Source: Pyrrhosoma nymphula
Taxonomy: Eukaryota; Arthropoda; Insecta; Odonata; Coenagrionidae
DNA length: 64,000 nucleotides
NCBI GenBank assembly: GCA_963573305.1
Contig: OY754339.1
Span: 7,239,941 to 7,303,940 of the forward strand
Reading direction: 5' to 3'
The notes under the pieces were generated by a model, which saw only the letters and a program-made list of their open reading frames with translations, was not told the DNA's origin and made no database searches. This document shows positions 23,509 to 35,735 of this stretch, piece after piece. The stretch's first letter is position 1, and each line of letters begins with the position of its first letter. The position numbers and the translations under genes were made by a program.

Positions 23509-23766
23509 AATCATGTTCTACAATTTTCTCAATCTTTAAATCTTTAAACACCAACTTTATATGTTGTGCATGCATTAATCGTGTTTTTATCTTATTCTTG
23601 CACTTTCTTTAAAATACCCGTTACGATAGAATGTATATTTTAACCTCGAAAAATGAAAATTTTGGCCTGGAAAACCTGGAAAAGTACTGGAATTTTATGA
23701 TTTCTGGTCTGTGGAAACCCTGAATCATGTTCTACAATTTTCTCAATCTTTAAATCTTTAAACACC
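23347..23766 (+). repeat. Tandem duplication, 206-base units at 214-base period, spanning the hAT end
   Basis: 23347-23552 and 23561-23766 are essentially identical (ATGTTGTGCATGCATTAATC through TTTAAACACC). The units include the right terminus of the 21157 element, its AATCA flank and about 40 bases of flanking DNA, so duplication happened after insertion. An 8-base filler joins the copies. Confidence 0.93.
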
Positions 23767-23769
23767 CCG

Positions 23770-24539
23770 CGGCAATCGATGATGAGACTTCATGCTGTAA
23801 TAATTATCTCTATAATCTTATGGAAAATCGATGTTTAATCTGTTTAATTTATTGCCGTTTCACCTAGCTCAGGAGGATGAAATCCTCGACATATTTACTC
23901 TATATGTATTGCAATTCGAATAACGCTCACAGTTCACGAGAAGGAAAGTATCACCTAGGTAATGATGCAATTAGCTCTCTGAAGTTTTTCATCGTTAAGA
24001 ATGAAGAGAAGTCATCGGATGACGTAATTGAGTGTCTTAACCAACTCTTGGCTCTCAATGCGTTGTTGTGTAACTCCTTGAGATGTCATTAATCGTTCAT
24101 CATTGAATCATTTACTCTTCACCGTCGCGTGTAACATGTTGCTACATTCTTGTTAGCCAAGTCATCTAAGATGATGATTTTTTGCTCCCATTTGAATAAG
24201 CTGAGTGCAAATCGAGAAGCTTAGCAAAGTTTTACCTTCGTATTTGCTTTACCGGATTGCTTCCAGTCTTTTCAACTTAAAAACTTGTATTAAAAAAAGA
24301 AGCCCGGCGAGGTGTATAAATAAATATTTGGGTTATTTTATTTTTGTTGACAGCCTACTACCAAAATTGTAATGGGAGTCACTAATCAGACCGTCGATCA
24401 TAAGTTAAACTTAGTATTTTTTTTATTAAGCTCGTATGTAATATCTTTTCTAAGGACGACGTCAGCAAAAACAGTATTTTTAGACAATGCATACGAATCA
24501 GTGTAATGCAGTATCTATTTTGATTCACTCTGTCGCGAT
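23770..24539. other. No recognisable feature
   Basis: AT-rich. A short plus-strand frame at 23877-24092 has no recognised domain or clear splice context. Confidence 0.4.
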
Positions 24540-25080
24540 GGAAACTCCTGAAGCAGTGGAATAGAATGTTGTGTTGTGCGTGAGTGAAATCCGTTTCAAG
24601 AAAAGATGATCGTTAACGATGTGCTAACGAAGAGCACTTTCTGGATAATGGCACATTCCTCGCCGCAGAGAAACGCGTGCCTCTCTTATCCGCGTCCCGA
24701 TCTTCGTTTGTCAATAAGTCGACGGTTATATGTTTATGTGGCGAGGATTTTGAGCTCTACGAGGAGGAGGATGGTCTGGTTTTATTCCTCGGCGCTCCTC
24801 TCTGCGACTCTTTGACGGTTCACTCCTGTTCTTCTTTTTTTATCCCATGCATGGCGTCGGGAGGTTTTTTTTTAAAGAGACGTCGGTGAAATTTTATCTC
24901 CGGGTTCTTTTTAATCTGCGGTCTGCGCTGACGCATCCCAGAACGCAGAGCACGCTGCGGTGAGCGGACTTTTTAATGTGGTGGCGTTCGATTGTACCTT
25001 TTTTTACGATTCGGAACGATAAAGCTTTCCGAAAAAAAATCCGAGAATCGATCGCGGAATATTTCGTTGTCGCATCCAGA
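24540..25080. other. GC/CpG-richer patch, unassigned
   Basis: Composition is clearly above background, with many CG dinucleotides. Two overlapping plus-strand frames at 24606-24889 give no domain. It could be an exon, a promoter-like CpG patch or old repeat; the sequence does not decide. Confidence 0.3.
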
Positions 25081-25192
25081 GCAATTTTCGGGAGTGCATT
25101 AGACGCTTAAAAGAGTATTTACTAGGAATCGTGCATTGGAATGCGTGTGCCAAATCACATCGGTTTTACTTTGCAATCAGGGCACTGCATCT

Positions 25193-25746
25193 CAGGTGGT
25201 TAGAGCGACTTTTGTTTATGTACAGATTTGCGTGAAACTTCGCTTCTTATTATTGATATCTATAGATAATAGTGATAAAATTACATTTTACCGATTGGAT
25301 ATTTTGGCAATTAATTGATATTTTAACACGTAGCCCTATGGAACATGAGGTATTTCCCGTAATTATACGATTACATACGTACCTACAGATTCTCTTGTAA
25401 GCAAAATAATATATTGTTTATTATTTAAAGGGATGAGTGCTAAAAATATCAAGGTGTCACGCACACGTCATGCAGGAGTCAAAGATTCGGAAAAACATAT
25501 TTAAATATATTTTTACTTAAATTTCGGATACCGCGCCGAAAAAATCAAGTCATTATAAATACTTTTTCACGGGAAAAATGTAAAATATAATAAATTCTTG
25601 TACCATTTCCATTAATACATGAATGGTGACTTTCACTACAAAACTGATTGACTTAATTGAAGTGTGGTCCTATAATTTTATTTCGACTTGAGGCATTATT
25701 ATAATATGCTCTCAATGACCCACGATTACTGCTCCAACTACATTAA
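25193..25746 (+). mobile_element. MITE family B copy, near full length
   Basis: Left end CAGGTGGTTAGAGCGAC, right end CTGCTCCAACTACATTAA, inverted to each other over about 17 bases. The interior contains ACAGATTTGCGTGAAACTTC, TATCAAGGTGTCACGC and TACCGCGCCGAAAA, the family signatures. Good reference copy. No coding potential. Confidence 0.82.
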
Positions 25747-26112
25747 CCACATCGTAAGCAAGTATTCTCTCAAAACAGTGAAGTTCGGTCCTAGTACGTT
25801 AACGTCTTACAGTGCGGCCGTGTGAATCTCTACGAAAGTAATGGACTATTATGGCCTGTGATGAATTTTATTTTTTTCTTCTAATTATTTATTCAATTAT
25901 GATGATTTGATTATGTTTAGGTTGAGTAGTTCATTGAGTGGAATATTACCTCGTAACTACTTGGAAAATGTGGCGGTAATGGTCGTGAATGTGAATTTAA
26001 TTTTTTTATACCAATTTGAAAAGAATACGATCAATTACTTTTATTAACTCTTAAAAAATTATATTATGACCCTCCGCATCTTGTAATATAACGCAGCTAC
26101 GCTAAAAAATTG

Positions 26113-26515
26113 GAAATAAAAGCTCTAACTATCCAATGCGTGCAAGAAAATAACATTAGTAAATTTATTATGTATGGAAAACCCTTATTAAAAATACACC
26201 TTAAAGGATAAGCGTAAGTTTACGGTAATTGCTGTGGGCATGGAGTACCAGAAAATATTTTGGGGTAGGAGTAGTGGGCATAGGGTTAGTAATCCGGTAG
26301 TATAATTCTGCTGTGGTTTAAAAACATCTGAAATAAAAGACTTAGCTGTCCATTGCTTGTGATAGTATAAAATTAGTAAATTTATTTTCTTTGGACAAAC
26401 TCTAGTAAAAATATACTTAAAAGGATAAGCGTGCGTTTATGCTGATTGCTGTGGGCATGGAGCACCAAAAAAATGTTTTCGGTAAAAGTGCTAGAGGAAT
26501 AGGGTTAAGATAGAG
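26113..26515 (+). repeat. Diverged tandem duplication, unit about 218 bases
   Basis: Both halves contain GAAATAAAAG, TTAGTAAATTTATT, AAAGGATAAGCGT, ATTGCTGTGGGCATGGAG and ATAGGGTTA in order. Confidence 0.75.
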
Positions 26516-26629
26516 TGGGCAATGAAGAAATGTGGAATGTATGTTCCGGTAATGGACATGTATGTAAGGAGCGTGCTTCGCAATTATGTTAGATTCACAG
26601 TGAAGAAATATTCGCCAGATCCTCCGATT

Positions 26630-26700
26630 TCGCGCCGAGACAAAATCGAGAGGTCTGGGTTCGATCCCCGGACCAGGCAAGTGATTTTTTCATAAAGCAG
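26630..26700 (+). mobile_element. tRNA-derived SINE head or degraded tRNA
   Basis: GGTCTGGGTTCGATCCCCGG at 26651-26670 is a strong T-arm/B box. The upstream half does not fold into a convincing D arm, so a functional tRNA is unlikely. Confidence 0.4.
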
Positions 26701-26966
26701 TGAGTCTCACACAATTGTGTTGACCGTCAGCGGGTGACTGCTCGGCCAGTTCCGCAGTTCAGCGTGCTTCGTTGGTTTGGCCATGTTTAGAGAATGGTTT
26801 GAGTGGACCGGGCATTCCGGGAAAAAGTTTTGGGAGAATGTGGTCGAAAAGATTATTAAGAAGAAGAATATTATGAGCCTCAACAACAGGAGGGCATTTA
26901 TGAAGCAGTTCTTGGATAAACAGAAGCAAAAAATATGCAAGAATTATACAAATATGCAATAAACTG

Positions 26967-27531
26967 TTAAGGTGGTTTGAGCGAGATAGTTCCCTAGTCA
27001 TAATGGAGACCATATTCAAATTTTATTCTTTGACTTCAGCGTCTGTAAGAAGTGTGATGTAAATATTGTAATACTAATGGCGAAAAGATATAGTTATATA
27101 TTACCAAAATTCTCAGTAATTAAATAAATAAAGCTACATAAGTCTCTAACTTGACTCATTTTTTCCCGCTGTACGGCTGAAAACCCTTCAAAACAGCAGG
27201 GTTTTTTGTGATTCCGTAAAAATTACTGTGTTGAGTAATAGATTATTTTTTATAAATAGTTGAGAAAACATTCAATCTATACACCGTTAGTTTTTTGACG
27301 CAATCTAGGTGCTAGAAGTTCCTAATTTGTTTAATATTCTCCCTCTGGAGTGCACAGCCATAATCTATCACATGTAAGACAGCTTATATATTTAGGCAAA
27401 TAGCTCGAAAAGTAATTCGGCAACGGGTTGATATTTTGACATAGTTGGTAAAATGAGAGTTTTTTTCCATTAAGATGAGGCCAAATTCATCAAATTCTAT
27501 GTGAAGTGGTTTTTCGCTCAAACCACCTTAA
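26967..27531 (+). mobile_element. MITE family A, intact ends
   Basis: The left TTAAGGTGGTTTGAGCGA and the right TCGCTCAAACCACCTTAA are perfect inverted repeats of 18 bases. The 565-base element matches 11255-11818 throughout. TTAA lies at both edges; because it is palindromic it can be element end or target duplication. No coding potential. Best copy of the family in the window. Confidence 0.92.
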
Positions 27532-30500
27532 GAACAGAGCCAGTAAAACGGGCCGAACACCGAGAATCGATCCCTTTTGACTGTGCCTACCCAGAAAAGA
27601 AAAAGCGTTTTGGGCATGCTTGCGAATTAAATTTGAAATCCTCCCACCCGAGAATTGCGGAGAGCGAGTCGATCGGATATAGTTAAATAAGTGCTTACCG
27701 GTTGAGTGGGAAAGCCCAAGATGATCGCCAGAGATGTAGGGCTTCTCCTATCCGTTCTTTTTTGTTGGGCATTTAGATTTATCTTATGGCCATTACGACT
27801 ATAGATTCTAATTAATCATCTTGAGTTTCCGCCCGTGCCCGGTAAATACAAAGTCCTGAGCCTCCTTCCCAATGTTTTAATATTTTTCTCGAACCCTTGC
27901 TAACTTATTTTCCGGAATAGAAGCTCCTAGGAGATTAGGAAGTACTTAGTCGGGAATAATGTATGTTTGGAAACAAGCTAGGAGAAGAATCCGCACCTCC
28001 AATGCACTTCCCTTGAGAAACTTGTTTTGTTCGTCGTCCTACCCTGTACATATGTTTCAGTCTTGCAATTCTATATCATTTTACTTTTACGAAGTTGAGC
28101 TAATAATTACGCATGGCGTTAGTGTAATAGTTTTATATTTTATTACTACTCTTTTCATTGAAGGAATTATTCGAAGATTTCTTCCTGTTAAGCTTCCGTG
28201 CCCCAACTGGAACGAGCGACCGGAATGTGCAGTAACCCCGTAGTCACTGGACGGGAATTTACGATTGGCTCAATCCGCACAGGCAGTATTTAACGAGGAT
28301 ATTCTTATGTAGACGTGGCATAATGAAAGCCTAGGAATAGTCTATATGACAAAGGTTTTTAACTAAAGGTATTGTAGAAAGAAATTGATGAGTAGGTATA
28401 TCTTATAGCCGCATTAGGGGCATCTTGTTATCGTGTGCTAGGAAGTGAGTGACTTCTGCATATTTCACATGTGTCATTTGGTCGTTATGTATCATTTGGT
28501 CGTATCATATTTCACATGTGTCATTTGTTAGTCGATAACGTTCCGAATCCGGCGCAAAATGCGCCGACCATGTTCTTTTGCCTGCTATATTGAGAAGTTG
28601 AAGAAATAATTTTATACTAACTCCAAAATCGGCTTCTATTTGTAAGTTCTTGGCTCGTTCTTGGGATAGTGTATAACAACGGTAGATCCATCAAGTAATA
28701 TCACCAAATGGAAAAAATGAAATTCTTTTCTATTGTCTAGACGTTATCGTCGTCTCATCTTATTTCTATCTTTATCAAACTCAAATCTTGGATTTAGTCG
28801 TCTTTGTTTTGAAAATCGTATCTCTTTTAATCACTTGCGTAGAATTGTTATCACTAGCATTTACGTAAGACCGTTTATCTACTCGGTTCGCACTTCATCG
28901 TGCAGTTTATTCTTAATTCTTTGGAATTTTTATCTCTAAAAGATGTTTCTTATTCAGCATCTCTAGAATGAATGAGATTGCGTCGATGATATTCGCAAAC
29001 TGTGGCAGTGTTATTGGTCGTTTTTAGGCGAACCTTAGTCACTGTTGTCATGTGAACGGCCATGTTAAATCAATGTCCTTTGAAATATGGTATCATTTTA
29101 GTGTTAGCAACTTCAGTGCAATGCATGTTAATAATCACCAGTTATCAAAGTATCATGGAAAATAAAGGAAAATTTTGGGAGCGGGGCCCTTTATAGTTCA
29201 GGTTTGTTGATTGATTTATTTTTCTAGGTTAAGTTCTAATCTATTTTGGCGCTCAAAATTCTCACGCTTAGCCCGTTTCTGACGTTATTCCTCGTACGGT
29301 GACGCTGCAGTGAATTATATTCAATCGATGGTCACCTGGGTTACCTAAGTAATGAATAAACATTTCCGCGGAGCGTAGTATTTTGGCGGAACTGAGTGAG
29401 GAATGGCGTGAAACCTCAAAATATTTCCCCGTTTCTAATTTAATATCACGTTATGTTTAAAAATAATGTTCCGAACAACTTTCAGCGATTACATTTATTA
29501 TATATTTACATTTATTAGGCTCAGTTGCGAATCTTCCCAATGCTAACTTTTCAGGAAAGCAGTGATAAAACACTACGCTGTTGTCACAAATCAAGTTTCC
29601 TTTCCTTTATGCTGTTTTCAAACATAATTAAATTAATAGTAAAGTTTCAATGTGGAAATTTGTCTGTAGTTTAAATTTGTCATTAAATCTGAATTATTTA
29701 GCGTAGTTTCGTAAATTTTGCGGATTCGCAAGTTTACCTTTTTTTTGATGATGCGACTATGCCTCTCGTATAATTTAGTCGGCAGTTATATCTCAGGGTA
29801 AGTATTCTCTCCTGCGGAATCCCTCGGAATCAGTTGTATCATCGCTGCTGTTGTATGGTTACAAATTGGGATCCAGTGGGTGGGTCCAACCATAATGATG
29901 AATGAAGCAGGTAAATAGATTTGGACAGCAAAAATTGGGGAAAATGGAAGAATTTTGCTACATGGAAGCAGGATCACATGTGATGGAATGAGCGAGAAGG
30001 ATATGGTGTGCGAAATAGCCCCTAGGCATTGAGGAAATTCTATCAGAAGAAGTGTCTGCCAACGGTTATGCCTCGTTTCCATTATTAACATTCTGCCATG
30101 GTTATCTTTGCTTTCATTACCTGCCTACTTTCCGCCTAGCTGCGTCATACCATGGTAACTCATACGTTTCGTGGCTTAGCAATTACTAACATCCCTTGCA
30201 TTCCAGTTCGAAAGAGGATCGACTAACGACATTGAAAGGCGTACAACTTCCCTCCTATTATTGAATTAAAATGATTTAAAATCGTAATGATAGTCACAAT
30301 TACATAAAATCGATCTTCGTTCCATTCTCGGCATTGTCCTGTACACAGCTCTCCACCATTTGAGGAGATAAGAAATTTCAATGACTCATTTCCCTTTTTA
30401 AGAACCGAGTGATACCCGAACGCTTTCCGTAATTCGACTGTTTTCATATATGCAGTCGAACTCAGTTATCACGAGCGCTTTGTTGACTGTTAGGTCCTGC

Positions 30501-31463
30501 TCGCTAAATCCATTAAACCTAATTCCCCCGTGTCGGCAAAATCGTGCATGCGTGAGTGAAATAACACATTAGAATTAAAAATGAACCCATACGTCGAAAT
30601 TGTATTTCATAGATTCAAAAATAGGATAAACTAGAAAAAAGTTGACCCATTACGTACCGGGATATGAAGTTGAAAAGTAATGGTAGCGTTGTTTTTTTAG
30701 GTGTCTGACGAAGGTCAAATGCATGGAGAGAATCACCGATGAAAGTGTCATACCAAGGATTAGGGAGAAAATAGGCTAATTGAAAACTGCAAAGTAGCAG
30801 AGCCAAAATTGTTGGACTCATTCTGCGGTGTAACTTCCTCCTGAAAACAATAAAAGAAGAAATGAATGAGAAGAATTACCCAAAAAGGGCGAGGTTGGCT
30901 TCATGGCATAAGAAATTGTTGGTGGTGTTAAAATTTATGACTCATGAGGGAATGGTTAGGTTGAGTTAGCGGGAGATATACGAGAGTGGAGTGGAGATTT
31001 TCAGCGAGCCAATTATCGCATTAATGTTTGCTAACTATGACGCCGGTGGTTTTTGAGAGTTTCATGCAATAAATTCCAAATAATATTAACGCCGTGAAGG
31101 AATCATTTGGCCAGCCGTTCGAGCCATGTAATGATAGAGCGGAGAAAGATCTCCTCTACGCGGTATTCCTTTTATCGAATATGTACGTTGTTGTCTTCGG
31201 AATTTCACATCGATTTGCAATAGTTATCCTGAGGTGCGATCACGAATGTTCATATTGCGCTTGCCATTCTTATTGTAATTATTTGATATCGCTGATTAAG
31301 ATGAAAGCCCGATAGCGGCTCTTCTTATTCCGATTATTACTTCAAATCGCTATTATCTAATTGTGGTGGTGTGGGTATTTGCCTAGAAGCAAAGAGATCG
31401 CAAAGAATGTGCTGCGAAGGAAGAACGCGTCGTGGATTGAGCGATAAAAAAATTCCGCTATCG
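27532..31463. other. Nearly 4 kb with no recognised gene or complete element
   Basis: Only a short direct duplication (TTTCACATGTGTCATTTG twice, about 28463-28523) stands out. The region at 29900-30080 has a minus-strand frame of 101 codons with no domain. I see no paired terminal repeats. Confidence 0.4.
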
Positions 31464-31502
31464 CACAGTGGGCGGAATGCCCAATCTAGGCGGAAAAAAA
31501 TA
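31464..31502 (+). repeat. Transib left terminus: RSS-like heptamer, 23-base spacer, A-rich nonamer
   Basis: CACAGTG, a spacer of exactly 23 bases, then AAAAAAATA. The V(D)J recombination signal has the same heptamer and a 12- or 23-base spacer before an A-rich nonamer (consensus ACAAAAACC). Here the nonamer is only a partial match. Confidence 0.85.
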
Positions 31503-32208
31503 TTAATTTCTAACTTTGTGCGCAATATACACAATTTAATCATTCATGTCAAATTATAAGTAAAAGGCATTAACTAACACTAAAATGTGAAGTATAAAGT
31601 CGCTAAAAACTCAATTTTAGCTAATTATTCATATTTTACGGTGGTAACGGACAAGGCCAAAACTCACTGTTTGGCGATAACAACGTTCTCTACTGGAAAA
31701 CGGAACTTCCTTTTGCTTACCCTTGTTTTGTTTTTTGTTTGCGGGAGGGAGGCGTTTTATGGCGGTACGTGCGACCGCGTGCGTGCGACTAACAAAAGAA
31801 CTTACCGCGCTTACCGCTAACACTAGCCTCCATGAATTCTAGCCACTCAAAGTTAATTCATTGATTTTGACTGAGGTGGAGAAGAAATAACAGAATTCAG
31901 ATTTGAAAATATTTTAATTTATGCCAGCAGGTCTTGAAATCAATCATCCGCCAGAGAAAAAAACCAAAAAGGTAAAAAAATAGAGGTTACAGCATAATAT
32001 TAAAAAAATTCAAATAAAATAAGATGGGTATAAAAATATACTATCAATTCGTCCAAGCGCTAAAAAATAGCAAAATACCCATTTGAAATACATTTAAAAG
32101 ATTGCAAAAAGTTCAATTAAAATTAAATCATGAATGAAAATTTTGTCATGCTCTCAGTTTGCTCTGCATCAGAATGATAACCATAACAACTTTATGACCA
32201 AGTTATGA

Positions 32209-34299
32209 CTATTCATAGTCAGACATTTCGCTTTCACTGCAATCATCTTCCTCACTTTCTTTAGAGCTAAACACAGCTGGTTCTTTCAACGGTTGCTTAA
32301 CTTCAGCAGGTATTCCGTTTTTCTTTTTCGTTTTTTGACGTATGGATGAAATCACAGGATCCGAAGATAATAGCAACATATTGAAAACATCCTCAATATT
32401 TGCGGAGCGAGAAATCTTCCTAGCATGCCTGCTCCTGAATCTTTTAAAATCCTTGTTTCTTGCCTCCTGTGCCTCTTCTGACAATTGTCCAATGGGAAGA
32501 ATGGCTGATTCTATTATTGAAGCGCCATGAATGAGTACTTTGTGGACACTTGCAGGCATGAAGTACCAGGGGTACAAACTTACGTAAAGTTTTGCAGTAT
32601 CAAAAGCATACGTATTGACTCAATCCGAATCAATAGCAAATCCAGTAGATATGGTTTTTAAAATTACTCCAAACCGTTGCACTATATTTAGATTAATACC
32701 AGTTATTTCAGACGAAATTTGAGAATTTTGGAAGAAACGTCTCGCCGTATTCCCGTCATTTGTCGTTCCACTGCCTCCAGGATTAGGGTTATCTACAAGG
32801 AGACCCATTTCTAGGTGAAAACGTTCTTCTATTCGATTTTTATTCCTTTCGAAAGAGGCCTTCTCATCTGCCGTCCTCACTTGCCACTTCTTTACTTCAA
32901 GTCTATATGAAATATGTAATAAGCACTCAAAAAATCGAATCCATGCGTGAAGTATCGAAAGTCCGAAGCGATAGGTGGCTGGGTCCCATTTTTTGGTCCT
33001 ATAAGACTCAATTTGGTTCATTTGGGTGATCTTCGCCCCACACACGTAGCACGTTAGGGACGAACTTCCAGTCACAGCACTGCATACTTTTCCATCCACC
33101 ATCGTCATCACTAGATGTGATATCACTGAATGTTCTGCTCCATTGATGGTAATAATCGTCGGCCTTAGCAATTCTATTTCACTTTCCACACGGTCAATTT
33201 CATTATTTATCATTTTTTTGGTTTCTTTTTGGAAGATAATTTTAATTGACCGGCAGAATTTTGTGGACAACGGCTGTGGATTTTGCCATAGTACCGTTTT
33301 GTTCGCCCCTCCTCGCTGCGTTTGGTATAGTTGTAGGGGCACAAGGGAGATGACAAACACGGATGAATCACTATGAGCACTCCCAGAAGTTTCATAACGC
33401 TGTTTGTATTCACTCTGATCACTGCTACCATCACACCCCCATTTAAATATCATATGCTGTTTTTCTCTCTCAATAGTGCATTGCAAGAGAACATCCTTCT
33501 GAACTAGCGCAATACGTTTGATTGTGTGGTCCACAAGAGCTTGTAATTTCAATTCAGCATACATTTCCGTCACTTTTATGTCTTCTTTAGGGGGATAGCA
33601 TTCCAATTTCAACACTTTTAGCACATCATAAGATGGATAAATGTTGCTTAATCTGTCCTTAGCTCCTATCCTGATCCTCATGTACTGCGACTTTGTCAAC
33701 CCGATCTCGATAAGAAGCGCTAACGCTTCCTCCCCAGTGTATTCTATTGGAGGTAATGGGGGTGATTTGTAGGCTCTTTTTACTTTGATAGCTCGACAGG
33801 GAGTAGTTTGAGTAACTTCTTTTACCACAGCTGCAGCGTCCCGTTTCCCAGAAGAATGAAGGGTATGCTACGCCGCGAACACGATTTATTCTTCTGTATG
33901 CGATTTTATCAAAGGCTGCACTTTGGCCCGTTTAGCTCTATCAGTACATTGCTCGATCCCTTTTTTGGGTCTTCCCTTTGAAGTTGATGGCTCTGAATCT
34001 ACGCTAAATCTAATGTTATAACATTTTTATGTCACTTTTGTAGGCAGAAGCAATGGGTTTTGAAGCCACGTACGGTATTTAGTCAGAAAATAATCATATC
34101 TTCTTCCACTTTTTTTCAAACGTCTGGAATAATTGTGAAAAAAAATCCTAATAGCTACACTAATACACTTCTTAGCATCGTTTTCAGTCTCATTTAACTC
34201 GATTTTCTTGATCAAGTAACCTGTTAATGAATCTTTCGTCTCGCTGTTGTTGTGAAGAAGGCTACATAGCTCTCCGTGCGCCACGACAGCCCTCTGCAT
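32209..34299 (-). pseudogene. Transib transposase, RAG1-core-like, with four in-frame stops
   Basis: One continuous minus-strand frame of 697 codons runs from an ATG at 34299 to the stop at 32209. It is interrupted by TAA at 34029-34027 and 33888-33886, TAG at 33870-33868 and TGA at 32622-32620, with no frameshift. The N-terminal part includes a basic SKGRPKK stretch. The catalytic core has KWGCDGSSDQSEYKQ (Asp at 33432-33430), then WQNPQPLSTKFCR, then MVDGKVCSAVTG (Asp at 33096-33094), then CYVCG. After HAWIRFFECLLHISYR and NDGNTARRFF comes SVHKVLIHG, with two His five residues apart as in the RAG1 zinc region, and LSEEAQEARNKDFKRFR (Glu at 32478-32476). These match the D, D, E triad and zinc ligands of RAG1/Transib by motif order. 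The product would cut DNA at the RSS-like ends by a hairpin mechanism. Codons at the triad are intact, so decay is recent or slow. Confidence 0.92.
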
Positions 34300-34810
34300 T
34301 ACGCCTGAAAAAGCCCGATAACTTTAGTTCCGCACGTTTCCGCACCAAATCATTTAATAGCCTTATTCTACAATACATTCTGAATACACTCTCACTTAAA
34401 TGAGCTAGACACCGCTAGAACATTTTTTTTAAAGTCAAACCAAACATGAGATATCTAAAACAAATCACGTGTTTTTGCAATGGTTATTTCAAAAAGCTAT
34501 AAAAAAATTGAAAATGGGCACAATAATAATATTTATCATCATAAATGGTAGAACCTACCTTGAAAATTATAATTCAAGTCCCTGAAATATGCCTTGTGCA
34601 CTGGTCGCCTAACTGCATGCTCTTCACTTCACTGCCAAAATGCAACTGAGCCCGGTCTGAAATTCGTCTCCGCTGAAAGGGTGTCTTTGAATGGCTCTAA
34701 CGGTGCTATTATGCCGAGGGTAGTGACCTCAAGGGCGAAAAAGGGGTGCTCCCACTATCCAAGGATAAGACCGACGTCAAAAATTGTCCCAACTGTAAAG
34801 TCGGTTTTTC

Positions 34811-34849
34811 GACTTTTTTCCGCCTAGATCCTGGATTCCGCCCACTGTG
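34811..34849 (-). repeat. Transib right terminus: RSS-like heptamer, 23-base spacer, A-rich nonamer
   Basis: On the minus strand: CACAGTG at 34849-34843, a 23-base spacer, then AAAAAAGTC. The spacer shares GGCGGAAT and GATCTAGGCGG-like blocks with the left end. Both ends are therefore of the 23-spacer type. Confidence 0.85.
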
Positions 34850-35044
34850 TATCGCTCCTAAGAATATCTTGGGTATTTACAATACAGTGGAACATTCAGT
34901 CCAAAGTTTTAACTACTCAACCGTAATCGGCATGTGGAATAATATTGTGAGTTACATTGAAAAGGACAAAGATATCACAAATAAAATTAATGTATTCCAG
35001 AGGAAATGAGGGACAATAAGAAGAAATTTAAAAGGTAAAACAAG

Positions 35045-35420
35045 ATAAGACACTCAGATAACTTTTATATAGTAACAGCAGTTCCTTACTGTGTTGTATG
35101 GGTCAGAATGTTGGGCAACAAAACAAAGAGAACTAAAACAAATACAATAATCGAAAATGAGATATCTTCGAACAGTTAAAGGGTGTGTGCAAAGATAGAT
35201 AAAGTAAGGAACACGTCTATAAGAGAGGAACGTCCAGCCGATATCGGAAAAATTAGTAGAATACAAAAATTGGTGGAAAGAGCATGTACTACGAATGCCT
35301 AAGGAAAGATATCCTAAGCAGGCTTTGGAATATAAGTCAACAGGTAAGAGAAGCGTCATAAGACCAAGGATGAGATGGTAAAGTGAAGCCGGAACAGGCT
35401 TAAGGCCTAAACCTGGAAGG
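35045..35420 (+). pseudogene. LINE ORF2 C-terminal remnant
   Basis: Frameshifted plus-strand reading gives VLYGSECWATKQRELKQIQ, MRYLRTVKGC, then KLVEYKNWWKEHVLRMPKER and, later, RPRMRW. This matches the post-RT tail of non-LTR elements ('L-Y-G-S-E-x-W', 'A-E-M-R-F-L-R-x-V-x-G', 'Y-x-x-x-W-x-x-H-V-x-R-M', 'G-R-P-x-x-R-W'). It lies just outside the Transib element. Dead copy. Confidence 0.72.
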
Positions 35421-35548
35421 AAGAGGAAGAAGACATTGTAAAGGAAAAAAAATTGTATTTAGTTCAAAGCCGAAACGGAATGAAATTTGTTGGGAGGAAA
35501 ATGGACAACTTCACCTATCTCACCTCAGCCTAATCGATTGGGAAATAT

Positions 35549-35660
35549 ATTTAATATACCTATCGCTTGATCCAGTATCTCTTCTAGTCTCAAATTTGTT
35601 GAAATAGTTAATATACCTATCGCTTGATCTCTCCTAGCCTCAAAGGTGTTGTTAATCGTG
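35549..35660 (+). repeat. Short tandem duplication, unit about 57 bases
   Basis: TTAATATACCTATCGCTTGA occurs twice, each followed by a diverged CTAG(T/C)CTCAAA and TGTTG. Confidence 0.8.
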
Positions 35661-35735
35661 GATATTCGTGTATTGGGGAGTTGAATTCACGATGGCTTGA
35701 GATTCGTGAAAATGCTTATGAAACCTGAAATTTAA

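Larger units (their letters stand above)
31464..34849 (-). mobile_element. Transib DNA transposon, complete ends, 3386 bases
   Basis: Both termini are present. The left starts CACAGTGGGCGGAATGCCC and the right, read inward on the minus strand, starts CACAGTGGGCGGAATCCAG. Each then reaches a shared TCTAGGCGG followed by AAAAAA. TATCG flanks the element exactly on both sides (31459-31463 and 34850-34854), the 5-base duplication characteristic of Transib. The interior carries a RAG1-like transposase on the minus strand (32209-34299). About 740 bases of 3' and 550 bases of 5' non-coding sequence lie between the frame and the ends. The four in-frame stops mean it is no longer autonomous, but it is structurally whole. 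Confidence 0.95.

Noticed and set aside
34594..34827. Plus-strand frame at the Transib right end
   Set aside because: It runs antisense in the 5' non-coding part of the element and has no domain.
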